Shown here: piece by piece, positions 52,835 to 62,926 of the stretch
Layout: each line of letters begins with the position of its first letter
How positions within the stretch are numbered: the first letter of the stretch is position 1
Assembly (NCBI RefSeq): GCF_000260435.1
Contig: NZ_BACQ01000012.1
Location: 1-64,000, forward strand
DNA from: Lacticaseibacillus zeae DSM 20178 = KCTC 3804
GTDB lineage: Bacteria > Bacillota > Bacilli > Lactobacillales > Lactobacillaceae
Length of the DNA: 64,000 bases
Direction: 5' to 3'
Program-made: the position numbers and the translations under genes
The notes under the pieces: model-generated
What the model was told of the DNA's origin: nothing
What the model saw: the letters and a program-made list of their open reading frames with translations, nothing else
Database searches by the model: none

Positions 52835-54388
52835 TCACATTGACGGCAAGACAGTGAAATTATGATCTGCCACTGCTTCTAAATCCGGATGAACTTTCAA
52901 ATAATCAGCAATCAATTCGGTCATATCTTTTTGATTTTCGCGAATGATCTTTTCCGGTCCAAACATAGCAAAATTACCACCACCAGCTGCTCGGTATTGG
53001 TTGACGGCAACATCATAAGTTTGCGCTGCTGTCACTGGTTGCCCATGGTACGTCAGTTTGGTCACGCGTTGACCGACTGGCTGGCGAATGTCCAACGTAT
53101 AATCGATACCCTGATACATATCATAGTTATAATGTTGCGGTTTAGGCCGCTCGAATCGCGGTGTCACTGTCAACTGACCATCAGCAGTCAATGAAAAGTA
53201 GGTCGCACATTGTTCTAATGCGGCTTTAAGATCGGCGCCCGTCAATCGCAGAACAGCCAGTGTATTAGGATAAATATAATTGGTCACGACATCGCGCATC
53301 GTGATGGTCGCGCCGAAACCGCGGCCTTCGTTATTAAACAAAGCGGTACCGGAAATATCGGCGCCGGTACTGGCCATTTGTACTCGCTGAATAAACTCGA
53401 TATAAGGGGTTTCATGCACCCGCGCCGCAAACGGATCCCGAATCCGCATGTCACCTTGGACTTTTGCCAATGGCTGATCAAGCCAAGTCTCAACAACTTG
53501 ATTGAGCGGCTTGGCAACGTCCACAATGGCTTCGCTGGCAGCCGAAGCACCGGCTTTAACCAAAACCGCTTTGCTATCGGTCACCTGATAACCAGTTGCA
53601 GTTGGGGTCAGGGTTAAAGTGATTTTACCGACTGCTTCGCCGCGATAGCCTGGTTGCGTAATCGGAACGCCGTTAACAGTTGCGGCCAACTGGCGATGTT
53701 GATGGCCCGTAATCAACGCATCGATTCCAGGAATCTGCGTCAACGCATAACCCACATTTTCACCAGTTAAGCGTTCGGTAGGCTGCCCGGTTCTTAAATC
53801 CCGCTCAAAACCGCCATGATACGCCACAATGACAACATCTGCCTGCTGTCGTAAACGCGGCACATAATACTTCGCCGTTGTGATTACATCCTGAAATTGA
53901 AGCCCGGCAATATTTTTAGGTGCCTCCCAGTGCGGGATATAGGAAGTTGTCAAGCCAAGAACAGCAATTTTGACCCCATCCCGTTTAAAAATTTGATAAG
54001 GAGCACCAAAAGTGGGTTTACCATCACGGGTAATATTCGCATTCAACGTTGGATAATTCAGCGTTGCCAACGCTTGCCGTAAATAGTCGGCACCATAGTT
54101 AAACTCATGGTTGCCGATGATGCCCGCATCATAACCAACCGCGTTGTAAATTTGTGTAAGCTGCTCCGGCTGGCGACTAATCTTGGCGACATAATACGCT
54201 AATGGCGAGCCTTGCAGCCAATCGCCATTTTCAATCGTCAAAACCGGACCTGGGGCAGCAGCTTTTTGCGCATCCATAACCGTCTTGGCTTTGGCAAGGG
54301 AGAAAGGCAGGTCCTGCTGACGTTTGACATAATTAGTCGGCAGAACAAAACCATGGGTATCGCTGGTCGACAATATCGTGAGTTTCAT
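52835..54388 (-). CDS. 5'-nucleotidase / 2',3'-cyclic nucleotide phosphodiesterase family protein
   Basis: This 517 aa protein has an N-terminal calcineurin-like metallophosphatase domain. Its metal-binding motifs are TSDTHGF (Asp, His), GDWLQGSP, IGNHEFNYG (Asn-His-Glu), a VIVAYHGGFE His and DALITGHQHRQ. The C-terminal 5'-nucleotidase domain (from about 330) carries ISGTALFNNEGRGF. It has no signal peptide, unlike the secreted relatives, so it is probably cytoplasmic and like YunD of B. subtilis. The ATG overlaps the stop of the DUF1836 gene by 4 nt (ATGA). Confidence 0.92.
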   Translation of the reverse strand: MKLTILSTSDTHGFVLPTNYVKRQQDLPFSLAKAKTVMDAQKAAAPGPVLTIENGDWLQGSPLAYYVAKISRQPEQLTQIYNAVGYDAGIIGNHEFNYGADYLRQALATLNYPTLNANITRDGKPTFGAPYQIFKRDGVKIAVLGLTTSYIPHWEAPKNIAGLQFQDVITTAKYYVPRLRQQADVVIVAYHGGFERDLRTGQPTERLTGENVGYALTQIPGIDALITGHQHRQLAATVNGVPITQPGYRGEAVGKITLTLTPTATGYQVTDSKAVLVKAGASAASEAIVDVAKPLNQVVETWLDQPLAKVQGDMRIRDPFAARVHETPYIEFIQRVQMASTGADISGTALFNNEGRGFGATITMRDVVTNYIYPNTLAVLRLTGADLKAALEQCATYFSLTADGQLTVTPRFERPKPQHYNYDMYQGIDYTLDIRQPVGQRVTKLTYHGQPVTAAQTYDVAVNQYRAAGGGNFAMFGPEKIIRENQKDMTELIADYLKVHPDLEAVADHNFTVLPSM

Positions 54389-54939
54389 GCCTTTTTTCCT
54401 TCCTTTGGCGCCGGTGTTTCTTCGAGTTCCAGCATTTTTTCAACCATCAGCTTTTGCAAAACCGCATTAATCGCTAATGTCACCACTGCATGCTGAGTCG
54501 CAGTGGTGTCTGGTTTATTAACCCGGTTAATGGTCAAGGCATCATTAAAATCGGAGTTGGCCTGCTCAATGGCACTGACAAAGGTAAGGATAAAGGTGTC
54601 ATACGCTTGAGCGACTGGCCGACCTTCTTTGGCAAAGCGGATCCCCTTGGCAATCATGTCCAATGCAAAAACCGGTTTCAACATCGCAATCACTAAAATA
54701 TTCGCCAATTGTTCTGGGCGATATTTTTTCTTGATTGGCGCCTTAATCACCCCTTTTTTGACATAGTTGTTCACCATAGTCGATGTGATCTCACCAAAGC
54801 CAAGCGGTGATACAATATCATTCACATATTGAATAACCTGATCCATATACAAATCAAATTGGGGTAAATCAGCCCAGCGGGGAAACTGTGCTTCTTGAAG
54901 TTGCGCTAAGTAATCGGCAAATTTTTTGTTATCAGCCAT
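54385..54939 (-). CDS. DUF1836 domain protein (probable regulator)
   Basis: This 184 aa protein matches DUF1836, a helix-turn-helix-like (MerR-like fold) domain of Firmicutes. GEITSTMVNNYVKKGVIKAPIKKKY (residues 49-73, shown as two motifs) is the DNA-binding region, and RPEQLANILVIAMLKPVFAL follows. A helical C-terminus ends in an acidic/Lys tail. It overlaps the 5'-nucleotidase by 4 nt, so the two are coupled. Its target is unknown. Confidence 0.85.
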   Translation of the reverse strand: MADNKKFADYLAQLQEAQFPRWADLPQFDLYMDQVIQYVNDIVSPLGFGEITSTMVNNYVKKGVIKAPIKKKYRPEQLANILVIAMLKPVFALDMIAKGIRFAKEGRPVAQAYDTFILTFVSAIEQANSDFNDALTINRVNKPDTTATQHAVVTLAINAVLQKLMVEKMLELEETPAPKEGKKA

Positions 54940-55120
54940 ATTGCACCTCGTTTTAGCTACATTATATCATGACAGTTAGTTTTGATAACCAAATGTTCAC
55001 TGGTTCAATAGTTGAATATCTACTATGCTATTTGTCATGTATTTATTTAATTTCTAAAGATTTGATTATTTATAGAGGTTTATCTATGCATGTATTTCGG
55101 TGATTCTCGCGTTTGGTTAA

Positions 55121-55171
55121 GCGATCACAGGCGCAGAAATCTGCGTGTAAGGACCTCGGACGCAATGGCCA
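55121..55171. repeat. Intergenic hairpin repeat, fragment D1
   Basis: Only the left arm remains: GGCGCAGAAATCTGCGTGTA, then AGGACCTCGG and CGCAATGGC. The right arm is absent and unrelated sequence follows. Confidence 0.7.
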
Positions 55172-55232
55172 GAGTAGCGTCAGCAGGAAGCGTTGTTCTA
55201 TTATGGGCAAGTGTATGGTCGGCTTTCGATTT

Positions 55233-55358
55233 CTATAACGCGCTCACCGGCGCAGAAGCCTGCACATAAGGACCTCGCACCTAAATGGCCAAAGACCAGC
55301 CATTTAGGTGCGAGGCCACTTATGCTCCGGCTTCTAACCGCGCCGGTTCACGCTCACA
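55233..55358. repeat. Intergenic hairpin repeat, copy D2
   Basis: It is a full copy of the AAATGGC subtype. Paired arms are AGAAGCC/GGCTTCT, CATAAG/CTTATG and CCTCGCACC/GGTGCGAGG, the last two unlike other copies yet still fully complementary. It ends next to the rpmF terminator. Confidence 0.85.
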
Positions 55359-55360
55359 AC

Positions 55361-55395
55361 AAAAAAGCCAACACCGATGATGTGTGTTGGCTTTT
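55361..55395 (-). terminator. rpmF terminator
   Basis: AAAAAAGCCAACAC pairs with GTGTTGGCTTTTT; the T run serves the minus strand. Confidence 0.88.
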
Positions 55396-55397
55396 TA

Positions 55398-55589
55398 TTA
55401 TGCATTTGCGTTATCGTCAGACTTCTTGACCACTTGTGCACCCTTGTAATAACCCTTAGGTGAAACGTGGTGGGAAACGCGGTATTCGCCGGTTGCTGCA
55501 TCGAATTGCAAGTTAGGCACATTCAACTTAATGTGACCGCGGCGCATACGCTTCTTGGTCTTTGACGTTCTGCGTGCTGGAACTGCCAT
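55398..55589 (-). CDS. rpmF: 50S ribosomal protein L32
   Basis: The 63 aa protein starts [19 protein letters not shown], the canonical L32 N-terminus. It has no Cys at all, so it is the zinc-independent form. It is monocistronic with its own terminator, upstream of the hairpin-repeat block. Confidence 0.97.
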   Translation of the reverse strand: MAVPARRTSKTKKRMRRGHIKLNVPNLQFDAATGEYRVSHHVSPKGYYKGAQVVKKSDDNANA

Positions 55590-55769
55590 GAGCGGAAAAC
55601 CCCTTTTTTAGTAAGATTTCTAAACTACTTTATACGGTCGATGATCAAAATGCAAGTCTGATCATCGTCACGCGTGGACAGAAACTTGTTCTGTCACAGC
55701 AACGCTAATCATACATGAAAAGCGGCGTCAAGGCAAGGGTCTTTACAGAATAATTCAGTTGTTACAAGC

Positions 55770-58376
55770 TTACGCCTTGGCTGCGACCTGCTTGGCTTTA
55801 AATTGCAACTGATCGTCGACAACAGTGATCACGACTTCCTGACCGGGTTCAATGGTGCCGCGAATGAGCTCTTTGGCCAATGGGGTTTCAACGGCGCTGG
55901 TAATCAAACGTTGCAGCGGCCGAGCGCCAAATGCCGGATCGTAGCCCTTGTCTGCCAGCCAGGTCTGTGCTTCTGGCGTAATATCCAAAGTGATCTGCTG
56001 ATCGGCCAACCGGGTTCCCAACTGATGCAAATCTTTAACGGCAATTTGTTTAACATCATCCAGTGAGAGCGGGTGGAACATGATAATGTCATCAATTCGG
56101 TTCAAGAATTCCGGTTTGAAGGCCTTATTGACCAGTTGACGCACTTGATCCTTCGCCTGCTGACTGACGGTGCCATCAGCTTGAACGCCATCCAAAAGGT
56201 ATTCCGAACCCAGATTCGAGGTCATAATGATGATCGTGTTCTTAAAATCAACCGTCCGGCCTTGTCCATCGGTTAAGCGCCCGTCATCTAACACTTGCAA
56301 TAAGATATTGAAAACATCCGGATTGGCTTTTTCGATTTCGTCCAACAACACAATCGTATATGGATTACGCCGGACCGCTTCTGTCAATTGCCCGCCTTGT
56401 TCATAGCCGACATAACCCGGCGCTGCACCAACCAACCTTGAAACACTTGCTTTTTCCATATACTCTGACATATCAATGCGGACCATATGCTTTTCCGAAT
56501 CAAATAAATCCTCAGCCAACGCTTTGGCAAGTTCGGTCTTCCCGACACCTGTGGGTCCCAGGAAAAGGAAACTGCCCAGTGGACGGCTTGGGTCTTGCAG
56601 CCCGGCACGGGAACGCAAAACCGCATCGGAAACTGCAGTGACCGCTTCATTCTGGCCAATAACGCGTTTGTGTAAATTGTCTGCCAGATGCAGCAACTTT
56701 TGGCGATCGCCTTCAACCAGTTTAGCAATTGGAATGCCGGTTTCCCGTGAAATCACTGCCGCAATTTCATTTTCAGTCACACTTTCCTGCACTAACCAGG
56801 ACTGGGGCCGATCGTTATTCTCCATGGCTTGCAACTCTTTTTCAAGTTGAGGAATCGTACCATGTTGTAAGCGCGCCGCAGTTTCCAGATCATAACGGCT
56901 TTGGGCATCTTCCAGCTCATGTTTGGCCTTGTCAATTGCCGACTTTTTCTCGTTAAGCTGCCGGATATCTTTCTTTTCTGCTTCCCACTGCGCTTTTAAC
57001 TTGTTGGTTTTTTCTTTCAAATTAGCCAATTCGGCATCAGCGTTCTCTAGGCGCTTCTTACTTGCCGGATCACTTTCATTCTTCAATGCCTGCTGTTCGA
57101 TTTCCAGTTGCATTTGTTTGCGTTCAGCAACATCCAGTTCGGTTGGGCGGGAATTCATTTCGACATTGATCGTCGCGCACGCTTCATCGACTAAATCGAT
57201 CGCCTTATCCGGTAAAAAACGATCCGTGATATACCGGTTCGACAAGGTTGCTGCTGCCACAAGCGCTGAGTCATGAATTCGTACCTTGTGGAAAATCTCG
57301 AAACGCTCTTTTAGGCCGCGCAGAATGCTGATTGTATCTTCCACGGTTGGTTCCTGCACCAGTACCCGTTGAAAACGCCGCTCCAAGGCTTTGTCTTTTT
57401 CAATGTTTTCCCGATATTCGTCAAGCGTTGTAGCCCCGATCAGATGCAACTCACCACGTGCCAACATCGGTTTAAGCAAGTTACCGGCATCCATGGAACC
57501 TTCCGCGCGACCAGCACCGACGATGTTATGAATTTCGTCGATAAAAAGAATGATCTGCCCTTCACTCTTTTTAACTTCTTTCAAAACCGACTTTAACCGT
57601 TCTTCGAATTCCCCACGATATTTGGCACCTGCTACCAAACTACCCATATCCAAGGAAATAATCGTTTTATTTTTTAAATTGTCCGGCACGTCATTTTTAA
57701 CGATTCGTTGAGCCAAGCCTTCAACAATCGCGGTTTTCCCGACACCGGGTTCACCAATCAAAACCGGATTATTCTTAGTCTTACGACTCAAAATTCGGAT
57801 CACATCGCGGATTTCTTCATCCCTACCAATGATTGGATCCATTTTTCCGCTGCGTGCTTCTTTGACCAAGTCAGTACCGTATTTCTCCAGACTCTTGTAA
57901 TTCGCTTCGGCATTTTTGCTGGTCACTTTTTCCCCACCACGAATCTTGTCGATCACCTGCCGCAACTTCTTGGCATCGACTTTAGCATCGTTGAGTAAAT
58001 ACTGGGTAATCGTGTTATAGCGTTGCTGATAAAGCGCAAGTAACAGTGCCTCGGTTGAAATGTAAGTGTCACCGAATTCATCTTTAACGGTGTTGGCGTC
58101 TGTCAGTAATTGTGCCAAGTTCTGGGACATACTCTGGCCATAAGTACTGGCGCCTTCCACGACCGGCTCAGCTTCAAGCGCCGCATCAATGGCTGCATTC
58201 AGTCCTTGAACATTCACGCCAGCTTCACGATAAATCTGCTCAGCCAACTGATTAGGCTGGACCAGACTTTTCATGACATGCGGAATGTCGATTTCTTGAT
58301 GATGCCGCACTTGGGCAATTTGCTGCGCAGCGCCTAAAGCTTCGGCAACTGCTTGGGTAAAATTATCTGGATTCAT
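55770..58376 (-). CDS. clpB: ATP-dependent chaperone ClpB
   Basis: ClpB is the disaggregase that works with DnaK. The 868 aa protein has an N-terminal Clp_N domain (about 1-145), NBD1 with [11 protein letters not shown] (near residue 205), the coiled-coil M domain (about 400-530) and NBD2 with [14 protein letters not shown] (near 605). The C-terminal domain follows; no ClpP-docking IGF loop was seen. GGAGGGA precedes the ATG. The CtsR operator in front shows stress control. It may be read with nothing downstream, since rpmF is 180 nt away. Confidence 0.97.
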   Translation of the reverse strand: MNPDNFTQAVAEALGAAQQIAQVRHHQEIDIPHVMKSLVQPNQLAEQIYREAGVNVQGLNAAIDAALEAEPVVEGASTYGQSMSQNLAQLLTDANTVKDEFGDTYISTEALLLALYQQRYNTITQYLLNDAKVDAKKLRQVIDKIRGGEKVTSKNAEANYKSLEKYGTDLVKEARSGKMDPIIGRDEEIRDVIRILSRKTKNNPVLIGEPGVGKTAIVEGLAQRIVKNDVPDNLKNKTIISLDMGSLVAGAKYRGEFEERLKSVLKEVKKSEGQIILFIDEIHNIVGAGRAEGSMDAGNLLKPMLARGELHLIGATTLDEYRENIEKDKALERRFQRVLVQEPTVEDTISILRGLKERFEIFHKVRIHDSALVAAATLSNRYITDRFLPDKAIDLVDEACATINVEMNSRPTELDVAERKQMQLEIEQQALKNESDPASKKRLENADAELANLKEKTNKLKAQWEAEKKDIRQLNEKKSAIDKAKHELEDAQSRYDLETAARLQHGTIPQLEKELQAMENNDRPQSWLVQESVTENEIAAVISRETGIPIAKLVEGDRQKLLHLADNLHKRVIGQNEAVTAVSDAVLRSRAGLQDPSRPLGSFLFLGPTGVGKTELAKALAEDLFDSEKHMVRIDMSEYMEKASVSRLVGAAPGYVGYEQGGQLTEAVRRNPYTIVLLDEIEKANPDVFNILLQVLDDGRLTDGQGRTVDFKNTIIIMTSNLGSEYLLDGVQADGTVSQQAKDQVRQLVNKAFKPEFLNRIDDIIMFHPLSLDDVKQIAVKDLHQLGTRLADQQITLDITPEAQTWLADKGYDPAFGARPLQRLITSAVETPLAKELIRGTIEPGQEVVITVVDDQLQFKAKQVAAKA

Positions 58377-58428
58377 TCACGTATCCCTCCATAACCGTTC
58401 AATGTTTTCAAATCCACTTTACGATATT

Positions 58429-58445
58429 GGTCAGTAAAGGTCAAA
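58429..58445. promoter_or_regulatory. CtsR operator overlapping the clpB promoter
   Basis: GGTCAGTAAAGGTCAAA matches the CtsR heptad repeat GGTCAAA-NAN-GGTCAAA at almost all positions. On the minus strand it covers a TTGACC -35 and the spacer; TAAAGT about 17 bp further is a plausible -10. CtsR would therefore block RNA polymerase until heat stress. Confidence 0.8.
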
Positions 58446-58456
58446 CATTATCGAAT

Positions 58457-58487
58457 AAAAAAACGCGAATCGCATCATCCGCGTTTT
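58457..58487 (-). terminator. Terminator after lapA-like gene
   Basis: On the minus strand AAACGCG pairs with CGCGTTT and a run of T follows. It shields the clpB promoter from upstream transcription. Confidence 0.75.
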
Positions 58488-58491
58488 GTCG

Positions 58492-58818
58492 TTATTTTTT
58501 CGTTGAATCAACCGGCTCCTCCTTAGGTGCCTGAACCGGTTTAGGCGCTGGCTTTTCGGCTTTGTTAGCCTTCGTCAATTCAGTAATGCGCTGTTGCAAT
58601 TCACGAATCTGTTTTTTGGCATTGGCAACGGCACTGGTTGAAATTAACCAAGTGACCACCGCGCCGATTAACACGGAAACCGCAATGATCACGATCAACG
58701 GCCACTCCAACTGAATCCCAAAAAAGTTAACCGAAACGCCTTGACCATTTAGCAACGCAAAAATAATTAAAATTAATGCAAGTACCAATCCGATAATAAA
58801 TCGCTGTTGACCCTTCAT
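58492..58818 (-). CDS. LapA family (DUF1049) membrane protein
   Basis: This 108 aa protein has two transmembrane helices (IIGLVLALILIIFALLNG and WPLIVIIAVSVLIGAVVTWL), then a short coiled coil (NAKKQIRELQQRITELTKANK) and a Pro/Lys-rich tail. This is the LapA_dom/DUF1049 pattern, related to lipopolysaccharide-assembly protein A but of unknown role in Gram-positives. It starts 13 nt after the SDR gene ends, so the two are probably one transcript with rnz. Confidence 0.85.
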   Translation of the reverse strand: MKGQQRFIIGLVLALILIIFALLNGQGVSVNFFGIQLEWPLIVIIAVSVLIGAVVTWLISTSAVANAKKQIRELQQRITELTKANKAEKPAPKPVQAPKEEPVDSTKK

Positions 58819-58831
58819 TCAAGCCACCCCT

Positions 58832-59614
58832 TTATTTTTTGTTCAGCAAACCGCCAGCTAACCAATCGCCGATATGTGGAAATAAAGTATACAAGTCAGC
58901 ACCCAGATTCATCAACCAAGGTGTATTGATTTCCCGTACCGGATGGTTAAATGTTGCAACAATTCGCCGCGCCAGTTTATCGGGATCCAGTACCAGCCAA
59001 GAAACGCTGGCCAAGTAGTCCAATGCGCCGGCCGATTTGAAGAAGTCGGTTGCAATCGGTCCTGGGTTAACGGTTGTCACGTTGACCCCAAATGGCTTCA
59101 ATTCCAGTCGCAGACCGTTACTATAACCCACCACTGCAAACTTTGTCGCCGAATAAATAGCTGACTTGGGTGTGGCAATTTTACCGGCCATCGATGAGAT
59201 ATTGATGATGTGTCCCTGGCCACGAACCGCCATATCGCGTCCCAGCAGCTTGGTTAAGTACATGGTGCCCAAAACATTCACGCGAAACATGCGTTCAACC
59301 AAGTGCATATCTGTGTCAAATGCATTCTCAAAATGACCAAAACCGGCAGCGTTGACTAACACATCGACTGATCCGACGGTGGCATGAATACGCTCAACGA
59401 CGGCTTCAATAGCGACCGGATCAGCCACATCAACCGGAAAAGCAAACGCTGGCCGACCAGAAAGTGAACTTGCCTCGGCTTGAGCCTGACGCAACTTGTC
59501 ACGTCTACGTGCCAGGAAAACCACCGTCGCCCCTTTTTTGGCGGCTTCCAACCCAATTGCTTTACCCAATCCGGCTGATCCGCCAGAAATAACTACTGTT
59601 AGGTGTTGTTTCAC
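58832..59614 (-). CDS. SDR family NAD(P)-dependent oxidoreductase
   Basis: This 260 aa protein is a classical short-chain dehydrogenase. The cofactor motif is VVISGGSAGLGKAIG (TGxxxGxG type), followed by NAAGFGHFENA. The catalytic Ser is in ISSMAGKIATP, and Tyr and Lys lie in IYSATKFAVVGYSNGLR. PGPIATDF completes the set. The basic RRRDK at the end of the second strand suggests NADPH preference. The start is GTG at 59614, with AAGGAGGGA 8 nt upstream; the frame extends 12 codons further without a site. The substrate is unknown; similar genes often lie next to rnz (B. subtilis yqjQ-rnz). Confidence 0.93.
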   Translation of the reverse strand: MKQHLTVVISGGSAGLGKAIGLEAAKKGATVVFLARRRDKLRQAQAEASSLSGRPAFAFPVDVADPVAIEAVVERIHATVGSVDVLVNAAGFGHFENAFDTDMHLVERMFRVNVLGTMYLTKLLGRDMAVRGQGHIINISSMAGKIATPKSAIYSATKFAVVGYSNGLRLELKPFGVNVTTVNPGPIATDFFKSAGALDYLASVSWLVLDPDKLARRIVATFNHPVREINTPWLMNLGADLYTLFPHIGDWLAGGLLNKK

Positions 59615-59727
59615 GATGCTGCTCCCTCCTTGTACGCTTTGCTGTTCCAATCACGCTTAAGCCACTGTCACTTCAAGCCAGCACTGCTTTTCAGCCAATC
59701 ACCATTATCGCCTGCTGACAGAACCGG

Positions 59728-60687
59728 TTATTGAACAGATCCCGCCGACGCCAACTGGGGGCTGGCAAACGGAATGTTAATTTCTTCAAAATCTTTCACC
59801 ACGTGGGTATTGGGGAAAATACGCCGAGCACTTTTTTCTAACATCGCAACGCCGGGGCCAAGATACCGCGCAGAAATGTGATTCAGCAACAACTTGCCGA
59901 CACCGGCGCGTTTGGCTAACTCGGCAGCCTGAATATTGGTCGAATGATAATACTGTTTGGCTAACTGGCTTTCGTCCGGGCCAAAAGTACTCTCGTGAAC
60001 CAGAACATCTGCGCCAGCTGCTAGTGGCAACGCGCGACTGCATTTTCTGGTGTCGCCAAAAATCGTCACAATCCGTCCCGGTTGTGCTGGCCCGATGAAA
60101 TCATGACCGTCAAACGTCCGGCCATCGGGCAACGTCACCTGTTTACCTGCCTTTAACTCGGCATAAACCGGTCCAGACGGAATTTTAGCGGCCCGTACCT
60201 TATCAATCAGCAATTCACCCGGATGTGGCTTTTCCTCAACCCGAAACCCAAAACTGGTGATGCGATGGTCAAGTCGGTCGAAACTGACTTTAAAAGTCTG
60301 ATCTTCAAAAACCGTTCCCGGATGCCGCAACAACACAAACTTTAAGGCATAACTCAAATGACTCTGGGAAACCTTCAGACTGGTTCTAACAAAATCTTCA
60401 ATCCCAGGCGGCCCGTAAATCGTGAGCGGATCAGTGCCGCCTTGGTTAGCGCGACTCGCCAAAAATCCCGGTAACCCGAAAATGTGATCGCCATGCAAAT
60501 GGGTGATGAACACCTTGGCAATCTTTCGCGGTTTAATCGTGGTTTGCAGAATCTGATGCTGAGTACCTTCGCCAACATCAAACAGCCAAACCTCATTGCG
60601 TTCATCAAGCAGTTTTAGCGCCAGACTGCTGACATTACGAACTTTGGAAGGCGAACCGGCGCCTGTACCCAAAAATTGAATTTCCAT
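59728..60687 (-). CDS. rnz: Ribonuclease Z
   Basis: RNase Z cuts the 3' trailer from tRNA precursors that lack encoded CCA. The 319 aa protein is a metallo-beta-lactamase fold enzyme beginning [20 protein letters not shown]. It has the zinc motif [15 protein letters not shown] and, in the second half, GDTRKC and [19 protein letters not shown] His follows. The ATG at 60687 follows AGGAAG. It lies upstream of the SDR gene, as in B. subtilis. Confidence 0.97.
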   Translation of the reverse strand: MEIQFLGTGAGSPSKVRNVSSLALKLLDERNEVWLFDVGEGTQHQILQTTIKPRKIAKVFITHLHGDHIFGLPGFLASRANQGGTDPLTIYGPPGIEDFVRTSLKVSQSHLSYALKFVLLRHPGTVFEDQTFKVSFDRLDHRITSFGFRVEEKPHPGELLIDKVRAAKIPSGPVYAELKAGKQVTLPDGRTFDGHDFIGPAQPGRIVTIFGDTRKCSRALPLAAGADVLVHESTFGPDESQLAKQYYHSTNIQAAELAKRAGVGKLLLNHISARYLGPGVAMLEKSARRIFPNTHVVKDFEEINIPFASPQLASAGSVQ

Positions 60688-60882
60688 ACCATACTTCCTA
60701 TTCTGTCAAACTTCACTTTGTAGTCTACCACAAGTCCTACAGAATTATCCTTGTTTGATCGCTGATAACCTTGCTTAACCTTGGTAATTCGTCTCACGGC
60801 AAAAGAAAATTCCGATAAGAACGATTGGCTGCCCAACCCCTTACCGGAACTCAAGTTAGCTTACGTCAGCTTTAATAGCATG

Positions 60883-62886
60883 CTAATCGGTTGACTGCTT
60901 GGTTTTATCCAAAATGGTCTTGGCAATAAACGCCGCATACTGCGGGTTACCTGTTGGATTCATGTGCACCATATCCTTGTAGAACCAATCAGGATGTCCA
61001 TCAGATTTACGGAACCAGTCAATCACCGTCAGATTCTTATATTGCTTTTGCGCAGCGTCCAACCTGCCATTGACATCATTTTGCCATGCCCGCGTTGGCA
61101 CCCGCACATTAATCCAGAAGACTTGCCGATCCGGACCAATCGCCTGCATCATCTGGGCAAGCTGCTCATCGGAAAATGGGCCGTTGGTGCCTAAACCGAT
61201 TAACACAATGTTCGCTAGCACGCCTTTTTCCGCATAACTGCGAACCAGATCAATACTATTGATCATTTGCCGAGACACAGCCGCATCAATCACTGCTTTA
61301 GGGAAAATCTTCTGTAGGCCCTCTTGACCGTCAAGCATGACCGAGTCGCCAATCGCGGTTAATCCCACATCCTGGGCCCGTTGCAATTCGATTTGGGTTA
61401 AGCCATATTGTTCATACTCTTGGTTAACCGGATGGGCTTTGGCTTGCGAAGCATACTTCGACTCCTGTGCACGGGATCGCGATTTTTGTTCGGTTTTATT
61501 TTTGGCTTCTTTACGCTCTTCGGCTAAGCTAGAACGCATGGCTTCCAGACGCTTGGCCTTTTCCTTAGGCGATTCCGCGCGTTTCTTAAGTTGTTTGGCC
61601 AGCGGCGAGTCGTCGCCGACCGCCTTAGCTGATGGTGCTTTAGCTAGACCAACGCTGCCAATTGCCAAAATGACCAAAGCTGCATAGCTGATCCAGCGCG
61701 CCTTGCCCATACGTTTCTTCGGATCGGCCAACCCTTTAATGAACGTCCAGGTTTTATGGTAGTCAAAATGTGCTGCTGGCTGTTCAATCCACCGATACGA
61801 AGCCTCGGTGATCAACACGATTAAGATGACCTCAATCACCGGATACAAAACGGGATGATCGGCAATGTTGCGGAAACGATTCTCCCAGAAAATCATGACT
61901 GGAAATTGGTAAAGGTACAAGCCATAACTGCGGCTGCCAATATAGCTAAACAATGGATTGCTCAACAAGCGATCAAAATGCGCCGCTGGATGGGCAACGA
62001 CCGCAACCAGAATCGTTGTCAGAATGGAGAACAGCACCATGCCGCCTTCATAAAGAAAGCTGCTTTGGGCGTCGACCGTGAAGACCATGGTTAACAAACC
62101 AACGAAGCTGACCGTTCCCATTAAATCGAGACTAACCACCCACTTTCGCGGTAAATGCTCCGAAAGCCGACCACTTGGCCAAATGAACGCCAAAGCGGCA
62201 CCGAGCAAAATCGAAAATGCCCGCGTGTCAGTCCCATAATATAACCGGCTCGGATCAAAGGCTGCAGGTGACGTGTGTGCAACGGTCATCATGTACAAAA
62301 TAGCCATCCACGCACCGCTGGCTGCCGCCAAAATCAAGACAATGTTGGCAATCTGATGCCGGTTTTTAACTAATAGTAGCAAACCTAAAACCAGAAATGG
62401 CCATACCAAATAATATTGCCCTTCAATTGAAAGCGTCCATAAATGCGTGAAAGGTGATTCGCCGTTAGCATAGCGCGCAAAATAAGACTGACCATTCAGA
62501 ATCTGCCACCAATTATAGACATAAAGTAAATTGGTCAACACCATCATATGCAGATTGTGCAGGAGATTTTGCGAAAAAAGCGTGATATAAGCTGCAGTTC
62601 CAAACAAAACGGTAATAAGTGCCGGATAAAGACGTTTAAATCGCCGAATGAAAAAACTCTTAAAATCAATTCGCCCATTGCGACCAAACTCAATCAATAA
62701 GCCGTCCGTAATTAAATAACCGGACACAACCATGAAGATCGGTACACCCAAGTAGCCACCCCGAAATAATTCGGGACGCAAGTGATACAGGATGACACCA
62801 ATGACACCAATGGTTCGTAAACCGTCAAATCCATGAATATACCGGCGCTTTCGTCTACGCGTCTGTTTCAATTGAGGCCCCACCAT
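60883..62886 (-). CDS. OatA-like O-acetyltransferase (acyltransferase 3 plus SGNH domain)
   Basis: This 667 aa membrane protein has an N-terminal acyltransferase-3 domain of about ten to eleven helices (residues 15-405). RYIHGFDGLRTIGVIGVILYH and FRGGYLGVPIFMVVSGYLIT are its signature regions. A highly charged Lys/Glu/Arg/Ser linker follows (about 430-485) and then an extracytoplasmic SGNH domain with AIGDSVMLDG (Ser), GLGTNGP (Asn) and DMVHMNPTGN (Asp, His). The layout is that of OatA, which acetylates MurNAc and gives lysozyme resistance. Other OatA-like proteins modify teichoic acids or exopolysaccharide, so the acceptor is not proven. It lies downstream of obgE. Confidence 0.9.
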   Translation of the reverse strand: MVGPQLKQTRRRKRRYIHGFDGLRTIGVIGVILYHLRPELFRGGYLGVPIFMVVSGYLITDGLLIEFGRNGRIDFKSFFIRRFKRLYPALITVLFGTAAYITLFSQNLLHNLHMMVLTNLLYVYNWWQILNGQSYFARYANGESPFTHLWTLSIEGQYYLVWPFLVLGLLLLVKNRHQIANIVLILAAASGAWMAILYMMTVAHTSPAAFDPSRLYYGTDTRAFSILLGAALAFIWPSGRLSEHLPRKWVVSLDLMGTVSFVGLLTMVFTVDAQSSFLYEGGMVLFSILTTILVAVVAHPAAHFDRLLSNPLFSYIGSRSYGLYLYQFPVMIFWENRFRNIADHPVLYPVIEVILIVLITEASYRWIEQPAAHFDYHKTWTFIKGLADPKKRMGKARWISYAALVILAIGSVGLAKAPSAKAVGDDSPLAKQLKKRAESPKEKAKRLEAMRSSLAEERKEAKNKTEQKSRSRAQESKYASQAKAHPVNQEYEQYGLTQIELQRAQDVGLTAIGDSVMLDGQEGLQKIFPKAVIDAAVSRQMINSIDLVRSYAEKGVLANIVLIGLGTNGPFSDEQLAQMMQAIGPDRQVFWINVRVPTRAWQNDVNGRLDAAQKQYKNLTVIDWFRKSDGHPDWFYKDMVHMNPTGNPQYAAFIAKTILDKTKQSTD

Positions 62887-62926
62887 TCTTTAAAAAGATT
62901 ACTGCTTTCAGTTAGTTCACTGAAGA

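Larger units (their letters stand above)
54940..55397. other. rpmF-DUF1836 intergenic region with hairpin repeats
   Basis: This 458 nt gap contains the rpmF terminator, one full hairpin repeat and one fragment. The left 170 nt are AT-rich and presumably hold the promoter of the DUF1836-nucleotidase pair. No gene is visible. Confidence 0.65.

Noticed and set aside
54940-55120. AT-rich stretch as a possible small gene or origin
   Set aside because: There is no open frame with a start site and no iterated motif; it is best read as a promoter region.
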